From Cyanobacteria bacterium OH_CBB_238 (lineage in GTDB: Bacteria; Cyanobacteriota; Vampirovibrionia; Gastranaerophilales; Gastranaerophilaceae), in contig JAEYQN010000110.1 of assembly GCA_023409995.1 (NCBI GenBank), positions 1 through 14,649 of the forward strand: 14,649 nucleotides of DNA, read 5' to 3'. Made by a program: the position numbers and the translations under genes. The notes below the pieces were generated by a model. That model did no database searches and was not told the origin of the DNA. It saw nothing but the letters and a program-made list of their open reading frames with translations. This document shows positions 6,127-13,372 of the stretch, one piece after another. Positions within the stretch are counted from its first letter, which is position 1; each line of letters starts with the position of its first letter.

Positions 6127-8775
6127 TTATATTTTTAATGAATTTATCAACTCTTCTACCGCATTTTGCTGAACACTTAATTCATCAATTCTTGACTTTG
6201 TTTGTTCTATTAACTCAGCAGGTGCATTTGAAACAAATTTCTCATTACTCATTCTACCCTCTAGACTTCTTTTTTCGTTGAGGACTTTGTCAAGTTTTTT
6301 ATTTTGTCTGGATATTTCTGCATCTAGATCAATTAAACCTGCGAGTGGGATTATAATCTTAGAATTTCCAACGACTGTCGAAGCAGACTGCTTCAAAACA
6401 ATTTCAGATTCTGCTATATAACTAATTTCTTCCACTTTAGCAAGTCTTTTTATGTAGGCTTCAACTTTTTTGAAAATTTCTTTTTCATCATCTGAAGCAA
6501 TAACTTTAATATCAACCTTGGTAGAAACGGGAATATTAAAACTCTGCCTTACGTTTCTTAAAGACTTAATTGTCTCAAAAACCAATTCCATTTGTATATT
6601 TTCGTCCCTAAATTCAAGTGAAGATTGATATGTAGGGAATTGTGATCTCATTATTGTTTGTGATTCATCTTCAATAGGAAGTAGTTGCCAAATAGATTCT
6701 GTTATGTGGGGCATTATTGGATGTAATAACCTAAGTGTTTGATCGAGAACATATCGCAATACCCTTTGAGTATTTGCTTTTAAGTTTTCATCCTGAATCT
6801 GTACTTTTGCAATTTCAACATACCAGTCACAATAAGAATTCCAGAAGAAATCGTATAAAATATGAGCTGTTTCACCAATTCTATAGCTCTGGATATTTTC
6901 ATTTGTTTCTTTGACTGTATCATTTAATTTGTTTAATATCCATTTATCAGCAAGTGTCAATTTAGCAAAATCAATAGGGTTGCTATCTACGCCATCAATG
7001 TTCATTAAAACAAATCTCGAAGCATTCCAAATTTTATTTGCAAAATTTCTTCCGTACTCAAATTTTTCATCACTTACTTTAATATCTTGTCCGCCATATG
7101 TACATAAAGAGGTAAGTGTGTACCTTAAAGCATCACAGCCATATTTATCAATAATTCCTACAGGATCAATTGTATTTCCCCTTGATTTAGACATTTTTTG
7201 ACCAAATTCATCCCTAATTAATCCATGTATATATACAGTTGAAAATGGCGCCTTGTCAGTAAATTCATACCCCATGGTAATCATTCTGGCAACCCAAAAG
7301 AAAATTATGTCAAAACCTGTAACTAAGGTAGAAGTAGGATAAAACTTCTTAAAATCAGCCGACTCAGTATTTGGCCACCCCATAGTAGAAAAAGGCCATA
7401 GACCAGAAGAAAACCACGTATCTAAAACATCAGAGTCTTGAGTATAATTATTTGGATCAGGATTTTCTTTTGCAACAACCATTTCACCAGTTTCATTATG
7501 GTAGTATGCAGGTATTTGATGCCCCCACCATAGTTGACGAGATATACACCAATCCCTGATATTAGTCATCCATCCAAGATAATTCTTAGTCCACCTTTCG
7601 GGGATAAATTTAATTTCCCCACTATCTATGCATTCAATTGCCTTTTTAGCAAGAGGCTCCATTCTTACAAACCATTGCTCTGAAAGTAATGGTTCAATTG
7701 TTGTATTACAGCGCTGGCATTTACCAACATTATGTTCATGATCTTGAATTCTAACTAAAGAACCCTTGTATTCAAGAAGACCAACTGTTTTTTGTCTGGC
7801 TTCATACCTGTCTAAACCTTGAATTTCAGGTAAAACCTCAGCACAAGCTTTCATCTTACCTTCACCATCAATTACCCATATAGGCTTTAACCCATGGCGT
7901 TTTCCTATTTCATAATCATTGGGATCATGTGCAGGAGTGATCTTTAAAGCACCTGTACCAAAACCTTTTTCAACATATTCATCAGCAATAATTGGAATTT
8001 CTCGACCAGTCAAAGGAATACAAACCATTTTACCTATTAAATCTTTATATTTATAATCTTTAGGATTTACAGCAACTGCCACATCTCCATATATTGTTTC
8101 AGGTCTTGTAGTAGCAACAACAATTGCGCCCGGTTCGTCTTTCAATGGATAACTAATTTCCCATAAATGTCCAGCTTCTGTCTCGTATTCAGTTTCAATA
8201 TCAGATATAGCACTTTGACAACGTGGACACCAATTTACAATGTAAGCTCCCTTATAAATAAGATCTTTTTCGTACAATTTTACAAAAACTTCTTTAACTG
8301 CTTCAGAGCAACCTTCGTCTAAAGTGAAGCGCTCTCTTGAACGATCAAAAGATGCACCTAATCTCTTGAATTGGTTTAAAATTGCACTTTTATGTTCATT
8401 TGCCCAGCTCCAAGTTTCTTCTAAGAACTTATCTCTACCCAAATCATGTCTTGATTTACCTTGCTCTCTTAGCTTTTTTTCAACAACATTTTGAGTTGCA
8501 ATACCAGCATGGTCAGTACCCGGCATCCAAAGGGTTTCATACCCTGACATTCTATGATAGCGAATTAAAATATCTTGTAATGTTCCATCTAAAGCGTGTC
8601 CCATATGAAGAACACCTGTTACATTGGGCGGAGGAATGACTATTGAATATGGTGTTTTATGTGAACTGCTATCAGCCTTAAAACACTCATTTTCTTCCCA
8701 AAATTTGTATATATCCTCTTCGGTCTGCTTTGCTTCATAAACAGTTGGTAATTCTTTTATATCGCTAAATGCCAT
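6127..8775 (-). CDS. valS: Valyl-tRNA synthetase
   Basis: ValS charges tRNA-Val in the cytosol and edits mischarged threonine. The 882-residue length is normal. Class I motifs are the HIGH-like HMGH in PPPNVTGVLHMGHAL (57-60) and KMSKS (527-531). The CP1 editing domain shows ATTRPETIYGDVAVAV (221-236) and GTGALKITPAHDPNDYEIG. Two CxxC knuckles (C183/C186 and a later GKCQRC) may bind zinc. The C-terminal 65 residues form the ValS-specific coiled coil that grips the tRNA elbow (LDAEISRQNKKLDKVLNEKR region). The ATG at 8773-8775 follows a GGCGGCGAGAG stretch. It lies 29 bp downstream of gpmI on the same strand with no promoter or T-box leader visible, so it is probably translated from the gpmI-valS message. 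Confidence 0.97.
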   Translation of the reverse strand: MAFSDIKELPTVYEAKQTEEDIYKFWEENECFKADSSSHKTPYSIVIPPPNVTGVLHMGHALDGTLQDILIRYHRMSGYETLWMPGTDHAGIATQNVVEKKLREQGKSRHDLGRDKFLEETWSWANEHKSAILNQFKRLGASFDRSRERFTLDEGCSEAVKEVFVKLYEKDLIYKGAYIVNWCPRCQSAISDIETEYETEAGHLWEISYPLKDEPGAIVVATTRPETIYGDVAVAVNPKDYKYKDLIGKMVCIPLTGREIPIIADEYVEKGFGTGALKITPAHDPNDYEIGKRHGLKPIWVIDGEGKMKACAEVLPEIQGLDRYEARQKTVGLLEYKGSLVRIQDHEHNVGKCQRCNTTIEPLLSEQWFVRMEPLAKKAIECIDSGEIKFIPERWTKNYLGWMTNIRDWCISRQLWWGHQIPAYYHNETGEMVVAKENPDPNNYTQDSDVLDTWFSSGLWPFSTMGWPNTESADFKKFYPTSTLVTGFDIIFFWVARMITMGYEFTDKAPFSTVYIHGLIRDEFGQKMSKSRGNTIDPVGIIDKYGCDALRYTLTSLCTYGGQDIKVSDEKFEYGRNFANKIWNASRFVLMNIDGVDSNPIDFAKLTLADKWILNKLNDTVKETNENIQSYRIGETAHILYDFFWNSYCDWYVEIAKVQIQDENLKANTQRVLRYVLDQTLRLLHPIMPHITESIWQLLPIEDESQTIMRSQFPTYQSSLEFRDENIQMELVFETIKSLRNVRQSFNIPVSTKVDIKVIASDDEKEIFKKVEAYIKRLAKVEEISYIAESEIVLKQSASTVVGNSKIIIPLAGLIDLDAEISRQNKKLDKVLNEKRSLEGRMSNEKFVSNAPAELIEQTKSRIDELSVQQNAVEELINSLKI

Positions 8776-8804
8776 AACTCTCGCCGCCTTGCTATTTTAA
8801 ATTT

Positions 8805-10328
8805 TTACTTTAATAATGATTCACCCGTCATTTCAACAGGTTTGTCTATTCCTAAAAGTTGAAGTATTGTCGGTGCAACATCACAAAGAGCACCTGAGTC
8901 TTTTATATTAAGATGTTTATCCGCATTTATAACTATAAAAGGAACTTTATTTGTTGTATGTGCGGTAAATGGAGCGTGGGTTACAGGATCTTCCATACAT
9001 TCAGCGTTACCGTGATCCGCCGTAAGCAACATAACAACACCATTTTCCTTTGCTTTTTCTGCAATTTTTCCAACACATTCATCCACAGTTTCTACAGCCT
9101 TAACAGCCGCATCCATAACACCAGTGTGTCCAACCATATCTGGATTTGCAAAATTTACCAAAATAAATCCATAGTCTTGATCATCTAATGCATTTAAAAC
9201 TTTTTCACAAACCTCTGGAGCACTCATCTCTGGTTGTAAATCGTATGTGGCAACTTTTGGTGATGAAACAAGAACTCTGGTTTCATCCTTAAATGCAGCT
9301 TCTTCTCCACCATTAAAGAAAAACGTAACGTGAGCATATTTTTCAGTTTCTGCTGTTCTAAATTGCTTTACTCCTTTATTCGCAAGAACCTCTCCCAGAA
9401 TATTAGTTAATCTTTGTGGTTCAAAAGCAACTGGGAATGGGAAAGTTTCATCATATTGTGTAAAGCAGACATAGTAAATATTTTTTCTTACAGCTTTTCT
9501 TTCAAATCCATCAAAAGATTCAAAATTAATTGCTTTTGATATCTCTCTAGCTCTATCTGGTCTGAAGTTAAAGAAAATAACAGAGTCGTTGTCATTAATT
9601 CTTGTTTCAGAAGCACCAATTGCTGTAGGAACAACAAATTCATCGTTTTTATCGTCTTTATATGAGTTTAATATTGCTTCATTTGAAGTTTTAGCACAAT
9701 ACCCCTCTCCAAGAAGTAGACAGTTGTAAGCTTTTTCAACACGATCCCACCTATTATCTCTATCCATTGCATAATATCTGCCTATTATTGAAGCAATTGG
9801 AGGAAGACCAACAGACGAAAGTTTAGCCTCAAGTTGTTTAAGATAATTCACAGCACTTTGTGGAGGTGTATCTCTTCCATCAAGGAATGCGTGTATATAT
9901 ACTTTTTCTAAACCTTCCTTTTTTGCTAAATCTATCAAAGCAAAAAGGTGCTCTAATGAACTATGTACACCACCATCAGAGACAAGTCCCATAAGGTGAA
10001 GAGATGAATTGTTAGCTTTAGCATGCTTAACTGCAGCAAGTAATTTTTCATTATCGAAAAATGTTTTTTCTTTTATGGATTTATTTATCCTTGTTAACTC
10101 TTGGTAAACAATTCTTCCTGCACCAAGATTCAAGTGACCAACCTCAGAATTACCCATTTGACCTTCAGGCAATCCTACATGTTCGCCATCCGCAAAAATT
10201 GTTGTATATTTCTCTCCGGCTTTTAACTTATCAAAGTTAGGTGTATATGCTTCCTTTGTGGCATCTTTAGAACAATAATCGCCAACGCCCCAACCATCCA
10301 TTATGCATAATAAAACTCTGTTTCCCAT
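8805..10328 (-). CDS. gpmI: 2,3-bisphosphoglycerate-independent phosphoglycerate mutase
   Basis: GpmI interconverts 3- and 2-phosphoglycerate in glycolysis/gluconeogenesis using two metal ions (Mn in most bacteria) and a phosphoserine intermediate. At 507 residues it is full length. Visible signatures are MDGWG (D11), the catalytic serine S61 in GQMGNSEVGHLNLGAGR, DGRDTPP, GRYYAMDRDNRWDR, NFRPDRAREI, LTADHGNAE and HTTNKVPFIV, which cover the phosphatase/metal and transferase domains. The ATG at 10326-10328 has GGAGA eight bases upstream, the best ribosome site on this strand. It is first in a two-gene operon with valS and divergent from the glycosyltransferase. Confidence 0.97.
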   Translation of the reverse strand: MGNRVLLCIMDGWGVGDYCSKDATKEAYTPNFDKLKAGEKYTTIFADGEHVGLPEGQMGNSEVGHLNLGAGRIVYQELTRINKSIKEKTFFDNEKLLAAVKHAKANNSSLHLMGLVSDGGVHSSLEHLFALIDLAKKEGLEKVYIHAFLDGRDTPPQSAVNYLKQLEAKLSSVGLPPIASIIGRYYAMDRDNRWDRVEKAYNCLLLGEGYCAKTSNEAILNSYKDDKNDEFVVPTAIGASETRINDNDSVIFFNFRPDRAREISKAINFESFDGFERKAVRKNIYYVCFTQYDETFPFPVAFEPQRLTNILGEVLANKGVKQFRTAETEKYAHVTFFFNGGEEAAFKDETRVLVSSPKVATYDLQPEMSAPEVCEKVLNALDDQDYGFILVNFANPDMVGHTGVMDAAVKAVETVDECVGKIAEKAKENGVVMLLTADHGNAECMEDPVTHAPFTAHTTNKVPFIVINADKHLNIKDSGALCDVAPTILQLLGIDKPVEMTGESLLK

Positions 10329-10456
10329 AATTATTCTCCGTTAATTATATTCTTTATATTAATATTATCGCTTATAAAGAAAAAACTTAAAGACCTATTT
10401 TAAAGCATTTTTGTATGTTGTTTGTTTTATTCTCAAAATATAATATTATATAATTT
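10329..10456. promoter_or_regulatory. Divergent promoter region between gpmI and the glycosyltransferase
   Basis: On the + strand two TATAAT boxes sit at 10439-10444 and 10449-10454, just ahead of the glycosyltransferase ATG at 10457. A TTGTTT at 10418-10423 is 15 bp from the first. Transcription would begin within about five bases of the ATG, and no Shine-Dalgarno is present. On the minus strand a TATAAT precedes the gpmI ribosome site closely, and a GATAAT further upstream is an alternative. Neither has a convincing -35. Confidence 0.45.
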
Positions 10457-11380
10457 ATGAGCTCAAAAGTTAAAGTTTCAATAATTATTCCTGTATACAA
10501 CACTGCCAAGTACCTTGAACAATGTTTGAACAGTGTAGTCAGTCAGACACTAAAAGACATAGAAATAATTTGTGTGGACGACGGTTCTACAGATAATTCA
10601 TCAACAATACTAAACACATATGCAGAGAATGATAATAGAATAAAAATTATTACACAATTAAATAAAGGCCAATCTGCTGCAAGAAATAGAGGAATCATAG
10701 AAGCCTCAGGAGAATATGTTGGATTTGTAGATTCTGATGATTACGTACATACCCAAATGTATGAAAAACTATATGCAAATGCTTCAAGTTTTGACTCAAC
10801 CATAACTATGTGCTCTATAAATATACACAATGAAAAAACAAACAAGGTTTCTCAAAATGATCCTTACATGACACTTGATTTATTTCCTGAAAAATTCGAA
10901 AATTGCACATTTTCTTTTAAAGATACAAAAAACTTTCTATTTAGGATATGTGTTACTCCCTGGAATAAAATATACAAAACTAAGTTTCTAAAGAGCAATA
11001 ATATATTTTTTCCTGAAAATATTAACTTTGAAGATAATGTTTTTTTCTATGAATCTTTTATGCAAGCTGATAAAGTTTCTTTGATAAAAGAGCCTCTTAT
11101 CTTTTACAGAAGGGAATCAGAAACATCTTATACATTTGGCTCAGATGAAAGTAAAAAACTGGATTTTTTCAAAGTATTCGATAAAATTAATAATTTCTTA
11201 ATTGCTAATGGATTATATCATCATTTTCAAGACTACTTTGAAGCCCATAAACAAAAAACATTAATTTATTGGTACAAAAAATTAACACAGGAAAATGTAA
11301 TTACTACTTTTTCACAAGAGTTCAAAAAAATATATGGCGCATGTCCTGAAAGCTTTTATGAAAATATTACAAATAAATAG
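10457..11380 (+). CDS. GT2 family (GT-A fold) glycosyltransferase
   Basis: The protein has 307 residues. The N-terminal 110 residues are a classic family 2 glycosyltransferase: SIIIPVYNTAKYLEQCLNSVVSQ, then VDDGSTDNS (nucleotide-sugar binding, D41/D42), then NKGQSAARNRGI and VDSDDYV, whose DSDD (92-95) is the metal-binding DxD equivalent. The later NFEDNVFFYE matches the (F)EDxxF acceptor-side motif of EpsH/WcaA-like enzymes. There is no membrane segment, so it is cytosolic or peripheral. It probably adds a sugar during surface polysaccharide or lipopolysaccharide synthesis, but no polysaccharide cluster surrounds it here and the sugar cannot be told. It lacks a Shine-Dalgarno. Its stop is two bases from the stop of the convergent TPR gene. 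Confidence 0.92.
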   Translation: MSSKVKVSIIIPVYNTAKYLEQCLNSVVSQTLKDIEIICVDDGSTDNSSTILNTYAENDNRIKIITQLNKGQSAARNRGIIEASGEYVGFVDSDDYVHTQMYEKLYANASSFDSTITMCSINIHNEKTNKVSQNDPYMTLDLFPEKFENCTFSFKDTKNFLFRICVTPWNKIYKTKFLKSNNIFFPENINFEDNVFFYESFMQADKVSLIKEPLIFYRRESETSYTFGSDESKKLDFFKVFDKINNFLIANGLYHHFQDYFEAHKQKTLIYWYKKLTQENVITTFSQEFKKIYGACPESFYENITNK

Positions 11381-11382
11381 GT

Positions 11383-12780
11383 TTACTTTGAAAAGAACTT
11401 AAGTATCTTTTCAAGAAACCCTTCATCCTCTCCAACGCTTTCATTAGACATTGAGTCAAGTTTTGATTTAAGAGCAGCAGTTTCTGGCGTAACTGGTGCC
11501 TTATCTAGATATTTATTATAAAACTCTTTAGCTAGCACATTGTTCTTTATCTTTTCGTAAGATTTTCCTAGCTTTAACAATACCTCATATTTGCTTCTAT
11601 TATTTCCAACAAGCTGTTCATAATAAGCTATAGCATTTCTATATTCCTGCATTTCATAATAAAAATCACCCAGTTTTTCCAAGGCAGTATAATTTGTAGG
11701 CTCTGCTTCAAGAAGCTTTTCATAAAACTCCATCAAGGAAGTAGTATTATTTAAGTTTTCATTTAATCTAATAATTTCCTTTATTATGTCTGCATCTTTG
11801 TTGTCAAAATTATGTGCAAGCATATATTCACTAAGGGCCATATCGGAATCATTTTTTAAAGAATAATATTTTCCCCAATATTTATGAGCTGCCAACAAGT
11901 TAGACTTTTCTTCTTCAATTAATGCTAACATTTGGTATACTAATGGGCTTAGTGGTTCTTTTTCCTTGTATTGTTCTATAAAAGATTCACAATTATCAAA
12001 ATCTTTTTTATTAAAATAATATTCAGCCATCAACAATAAATATTCAACACTTGTCTGATCTTCAGTATTTTCTAAAATTTTGATTGCTTTTTCATTTTCA
12101 TTTTGCATCAAATATATTTTTGCTTTTGTTTGATCAGAAGAAGTATATTTCAAAGCTTCATCCAATTGATTAGTTTCTATCAAACACTTTGCAAGAAATT
12201 CTTTGAGCATACTTTCATCAGGAAAATATTCAATACCTCTTTTTAGAACATTTATTGCCGCATGCTTATCATCTATAGCACATAATTCTGCTAACTTTAA
12301 AACAATAGCTAAATCATGCCTATGATCCAATATTTTGTAGTATTCATCTATTGCTTTATTGACTTTATGCAAAGCCTCATACGACTTTGCCATAAGAATT
12401 CTTGCATCTATAATTTCATTTTCTTCTGACGTGTTATCTACAGCCTTTTTATAATCTGAGACAGCTTGTCCAAGATTACCCTGCATGACTTTTACTTTTG
12501 CACGAGTTAAGTAATATTTGTATTTATTAATATGCAAATATTTATCTTGAAGTTCAGAATATGCAACAAGATTTTCAGGATCAATTTCACTCAATTTTTC
12601 CCAAAGAGATAGCGCTTCTTGCTCTTTTTCCAATGTTTGTGCGCACATAGCCAATTTCTCTATTAGTTCCGGATCATTAGGCGTATTAGTATATGCCTCT
12701 GATAGCAGCACATAAGCCTTCTCATAATCGTCGTTGTCAATAAGTTCTTGAGCCTGATTTATCATTATTTGCAACTTCAT
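11383..12780 (-). CDS. Tetratricopeptide-repeat protein
   Basis: A 465-residue protein made almost entirely of TPR-like helix pairs. Clear units include DYEKAYVLLSEAYTNTPNDPELIEKLA (about 18-44), GNLGQAVSDYKKAV, NKAIDEYYKIL, NLLAAHKYWGKYYSLKNDSDMALSEYMLAH, TALEKLGDFYYEMQEYRNAIAYYEQLV and VLLKLGKSYEKIKNNVLAKEFYNKYL. The C-terminus is an acidic spacer followed by an amphipathic FLEKILKFFSK tail. There is no signal peptide or membrane helix, so it is probably a cytosolic scaffold. The partner is unknown and no neighbouring gene suggests one. AGAGG eight bases before the ATG at 12778-12780 is a good ribosome site. Confidence 0.88.
   Translation of the reverse strand: MKLQIMINQAQELIDNDDYEKAYVLLSEAYTNTPNDPELIEKLAMCAQTLEKEQEALSLWEKLSEIDPENLVAYSELQDKYLHINKYKYYLTRAKVKVMQGNLGQAVSDYKKAVDNTSEENEIIDARILMAKSYEALHKVNKAIDEYYKILDHRHDLAIVLKLAELCAIDDKHAAINVLKRGIEYFPDESMLKEFLAKCLIETNQLDEALKYTSSDQTKAKIYLMQNENEKAIKILENTEDQTSVEYLLLMAEYYFNKKDFDNCESFIEQYKEKEPLSPLVYQMLALIEEEKSNLLAAHKYWGKYYSLKNDSDMALSEYMLAHNFDNKDADIIKEIIRLNENLNNTTSLMEFYEKLLEAEPTNYTALEKLGDFYYEMQEYRNAIAYYEQLVGNNRSKYEVLLKLGKSYEKIKNNVLAKEFYNKYLDKAPVTPETAALKSKLDSMSNESVGEDEGFLEKILKFFSK
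11388..11414. repeat. Inverted repeat at the convergent GT/TPR gene ends
   Basis: TTGAAAAGA and TCTTTTCAA form perfect 9-base arms around a 9-base loop containing CTTAAG. It lies over the last codons of the TPR gene. No T run follows on either strand, so it is not a canonical terminator, but it is the only hairpin at this junction. Confidence 0.45.
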
Positions 12781-12809
12781 TAATAACCTCTTTTCTGATA
12801 GTAATTCAT

Positions 12810-12815
12810 ATTATA
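12810..12815 (-). promoter_or_regulatory. Candidate -10 box for the TPR gene
   Basis: On the minus strand TATAAT lies 29 bp before the TPR start codon, upstream of its AGAGG ribosome site. A run of eight T lies in the spacer. No clear -35 hexamer is visible. Confidence 0.4.
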
Positions 12816-12909
12816 CAACATGAAAAAAAATTCACCTTAGTAGCCTGGTGATTGCTTTGTTTAATAAAAATAGCCCTATTGAGTCATGCAGCATACACAA
12901 CTTAAATAA

Positions 12910-12935
12910 GCAGTTATAACAATGGTTACAACTGC
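12910..12935. repeat. Stem-loop of 11 bp with one mismatch
   Basis: GCAGTTATAAC pairs with GTTACAACTGC around a four-base AATG loop, with a single mismatched position. There is no T run after it. It may be an operator-like dyad or part of a transcript; its function is unknown. Confidence 0.4.
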
Positions 12936-13009
12936 ACAACACACGCGTTAATACTTCTTTTAAAGGAAAATATAGGTTCAGAAATAGAATTATTCATAAT
13001 TATGTATGA

Positions 13010-13037
13010 TTTACGAAACAGCTTTGGTTGCTAGAAT
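13010..13037 (+). promoter_or_regulatory. Extended -10 promoter of a candidate small RNA
   Basis: TTTACG (13010-13015), a 16-bp spacer and TAGAAT (13032-13037) preceded by TGC form an extended -10 promoter. Transcription would start near 13044. Confidence 0.45.
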
Positions 13038-13043
13038 ACATCT

Positions 13044-13117
13044 ATACTCCTTAGAAGACGACGATACACATATCCCTAATCTATAGCTATGAACCCCTAA
13101 AAGTCATAGCTTTTTTC
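13044..13117 (+). ncRNA. Candidate small RNA of about 75 nt
   Basis: The span runs from the predicted start site of the extended -10 promoter to the T run of the terminator at 13086-13116. It has no ORF with a ribosome site. The 5' half is unstructured by eye and the 3' half is the terminator hairpin, whose loop carries ACCCCTAAAAG, a C-rich single-stranded patch. I recognise no known family. Expression is inferred only from promoter and terminator spacing. Confidence 0.35.
13086..13116 (+). terminator. Rho-independent terminator
   Basis: AGCTATGA and TCATAGCT form a perfect 8-bp stem with an 11-base loop, directly followed by six T. It faces rightwards and no protein gene on the + strand lies between it and 11380, so it ends either a small RNA or readthrough from the left. 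Confidence 0.55.
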
Positions 13118-13130
13118 TATTAAACTACTA

Positions 13131-13230
13131 CTTTTTACAAATTTTGTTAATTTTTTGATAAATTTTATATATTTTTGAGTTGTTTTAGTAAATTTTAAAT
13201 AAAAATGTAACTTTTTTGTTAATTTTTGTA
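13131..13230. other. Phased A/T-tracts, predicted intrinsically curved DNA
   Basis: Ten runs of four to six T (one is A5) have centres near 13134, 13143, 13153, 13164, 13174, 13184, 13194, 13203, 13214 and 13225, that is about every 10 bp. Tracts in phase with the helix are the classical cause of static DNA curvature. TTTTGTTAATTTTTnG occurs near both ends. The element sits between the terminator and the promoter region of the last gene. Confidence 0.6.
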
Positions 13231-13290
13231 AAAGAACTAGCACAATAAAATATTTACGGTGTTTAATTGAATTGCATTCTAATTATAAAA

Positions 13291-13310
13291 GGGAATTTTT
13301 CTGCTTTCCC
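13291..13310 (+). other. Small stem-loop in the probable leader of the last gene
   Basis: GGGAA and TTCCC flank a 10-base T-rich loop, just after a TATAAA-like -10 element at 13284-13289. It could be a 5' stabilising hairpin; the evidence is slight. Confidence 0.25.
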
Positions 13311-13372
13311 AAAATATTAGGTATGAAAACTAATTAGCTAGACTGTTTATTATTTTCAAATAAGGAGAAATT

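Larger units (their letters stand above)
12781..13372. other. 592-bp intergenic region with RNA and DNA-shape elements
   Basis: From left to right I see the TPR promoter, a weak minus-strand hairpin with a T8 tail (12823-12851) and an 11-bp hairpin (12910-12935). These are followed by an extended -10 promoter and small-RNA-like unit ending in a terminator (13010-13117), phased T-tracts (13131-13230) and a hairpin at 13291-13310 in the probable leader of the last gene. No ORF of useful length and no known RNA family was recognised. Confidence 0.6.

Noticed and set aside
8776..8804. T-box or attenuator in front of valS
   Set aside because: Only 29 bp separate gpmI and valS, too short for a T-box, and no T-box-like sequence is seen upstream of gpmI either.
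12823..12851. Minus-strand hairpin with T8 tail as a terminator
   Set aside because: The stem is only 5 bp with a 10-base loop, and no minus-strand gene lies upstream of it in the window; kept only as a note in the intergenic entry.
4383..12901. ATACACAAC shared between the intergenic regions at 4432-4440 and 12893-12901 as a regulatory repeat
   Set aside because: A nine-base match in AT-rich DNA of this length is easily due to chance, and the flanks do not match.
12840..13120. tmRNA, 6S RNA, SRP RNA or RNase P RNA in the long intergenic region
   Set aside because: GAAGACGACG near 13053 looks a little like part of tmRNA, but no tRNA-like ends, no SRP Alu/S-domain motif and no RNase P core sequences are present on either strand.
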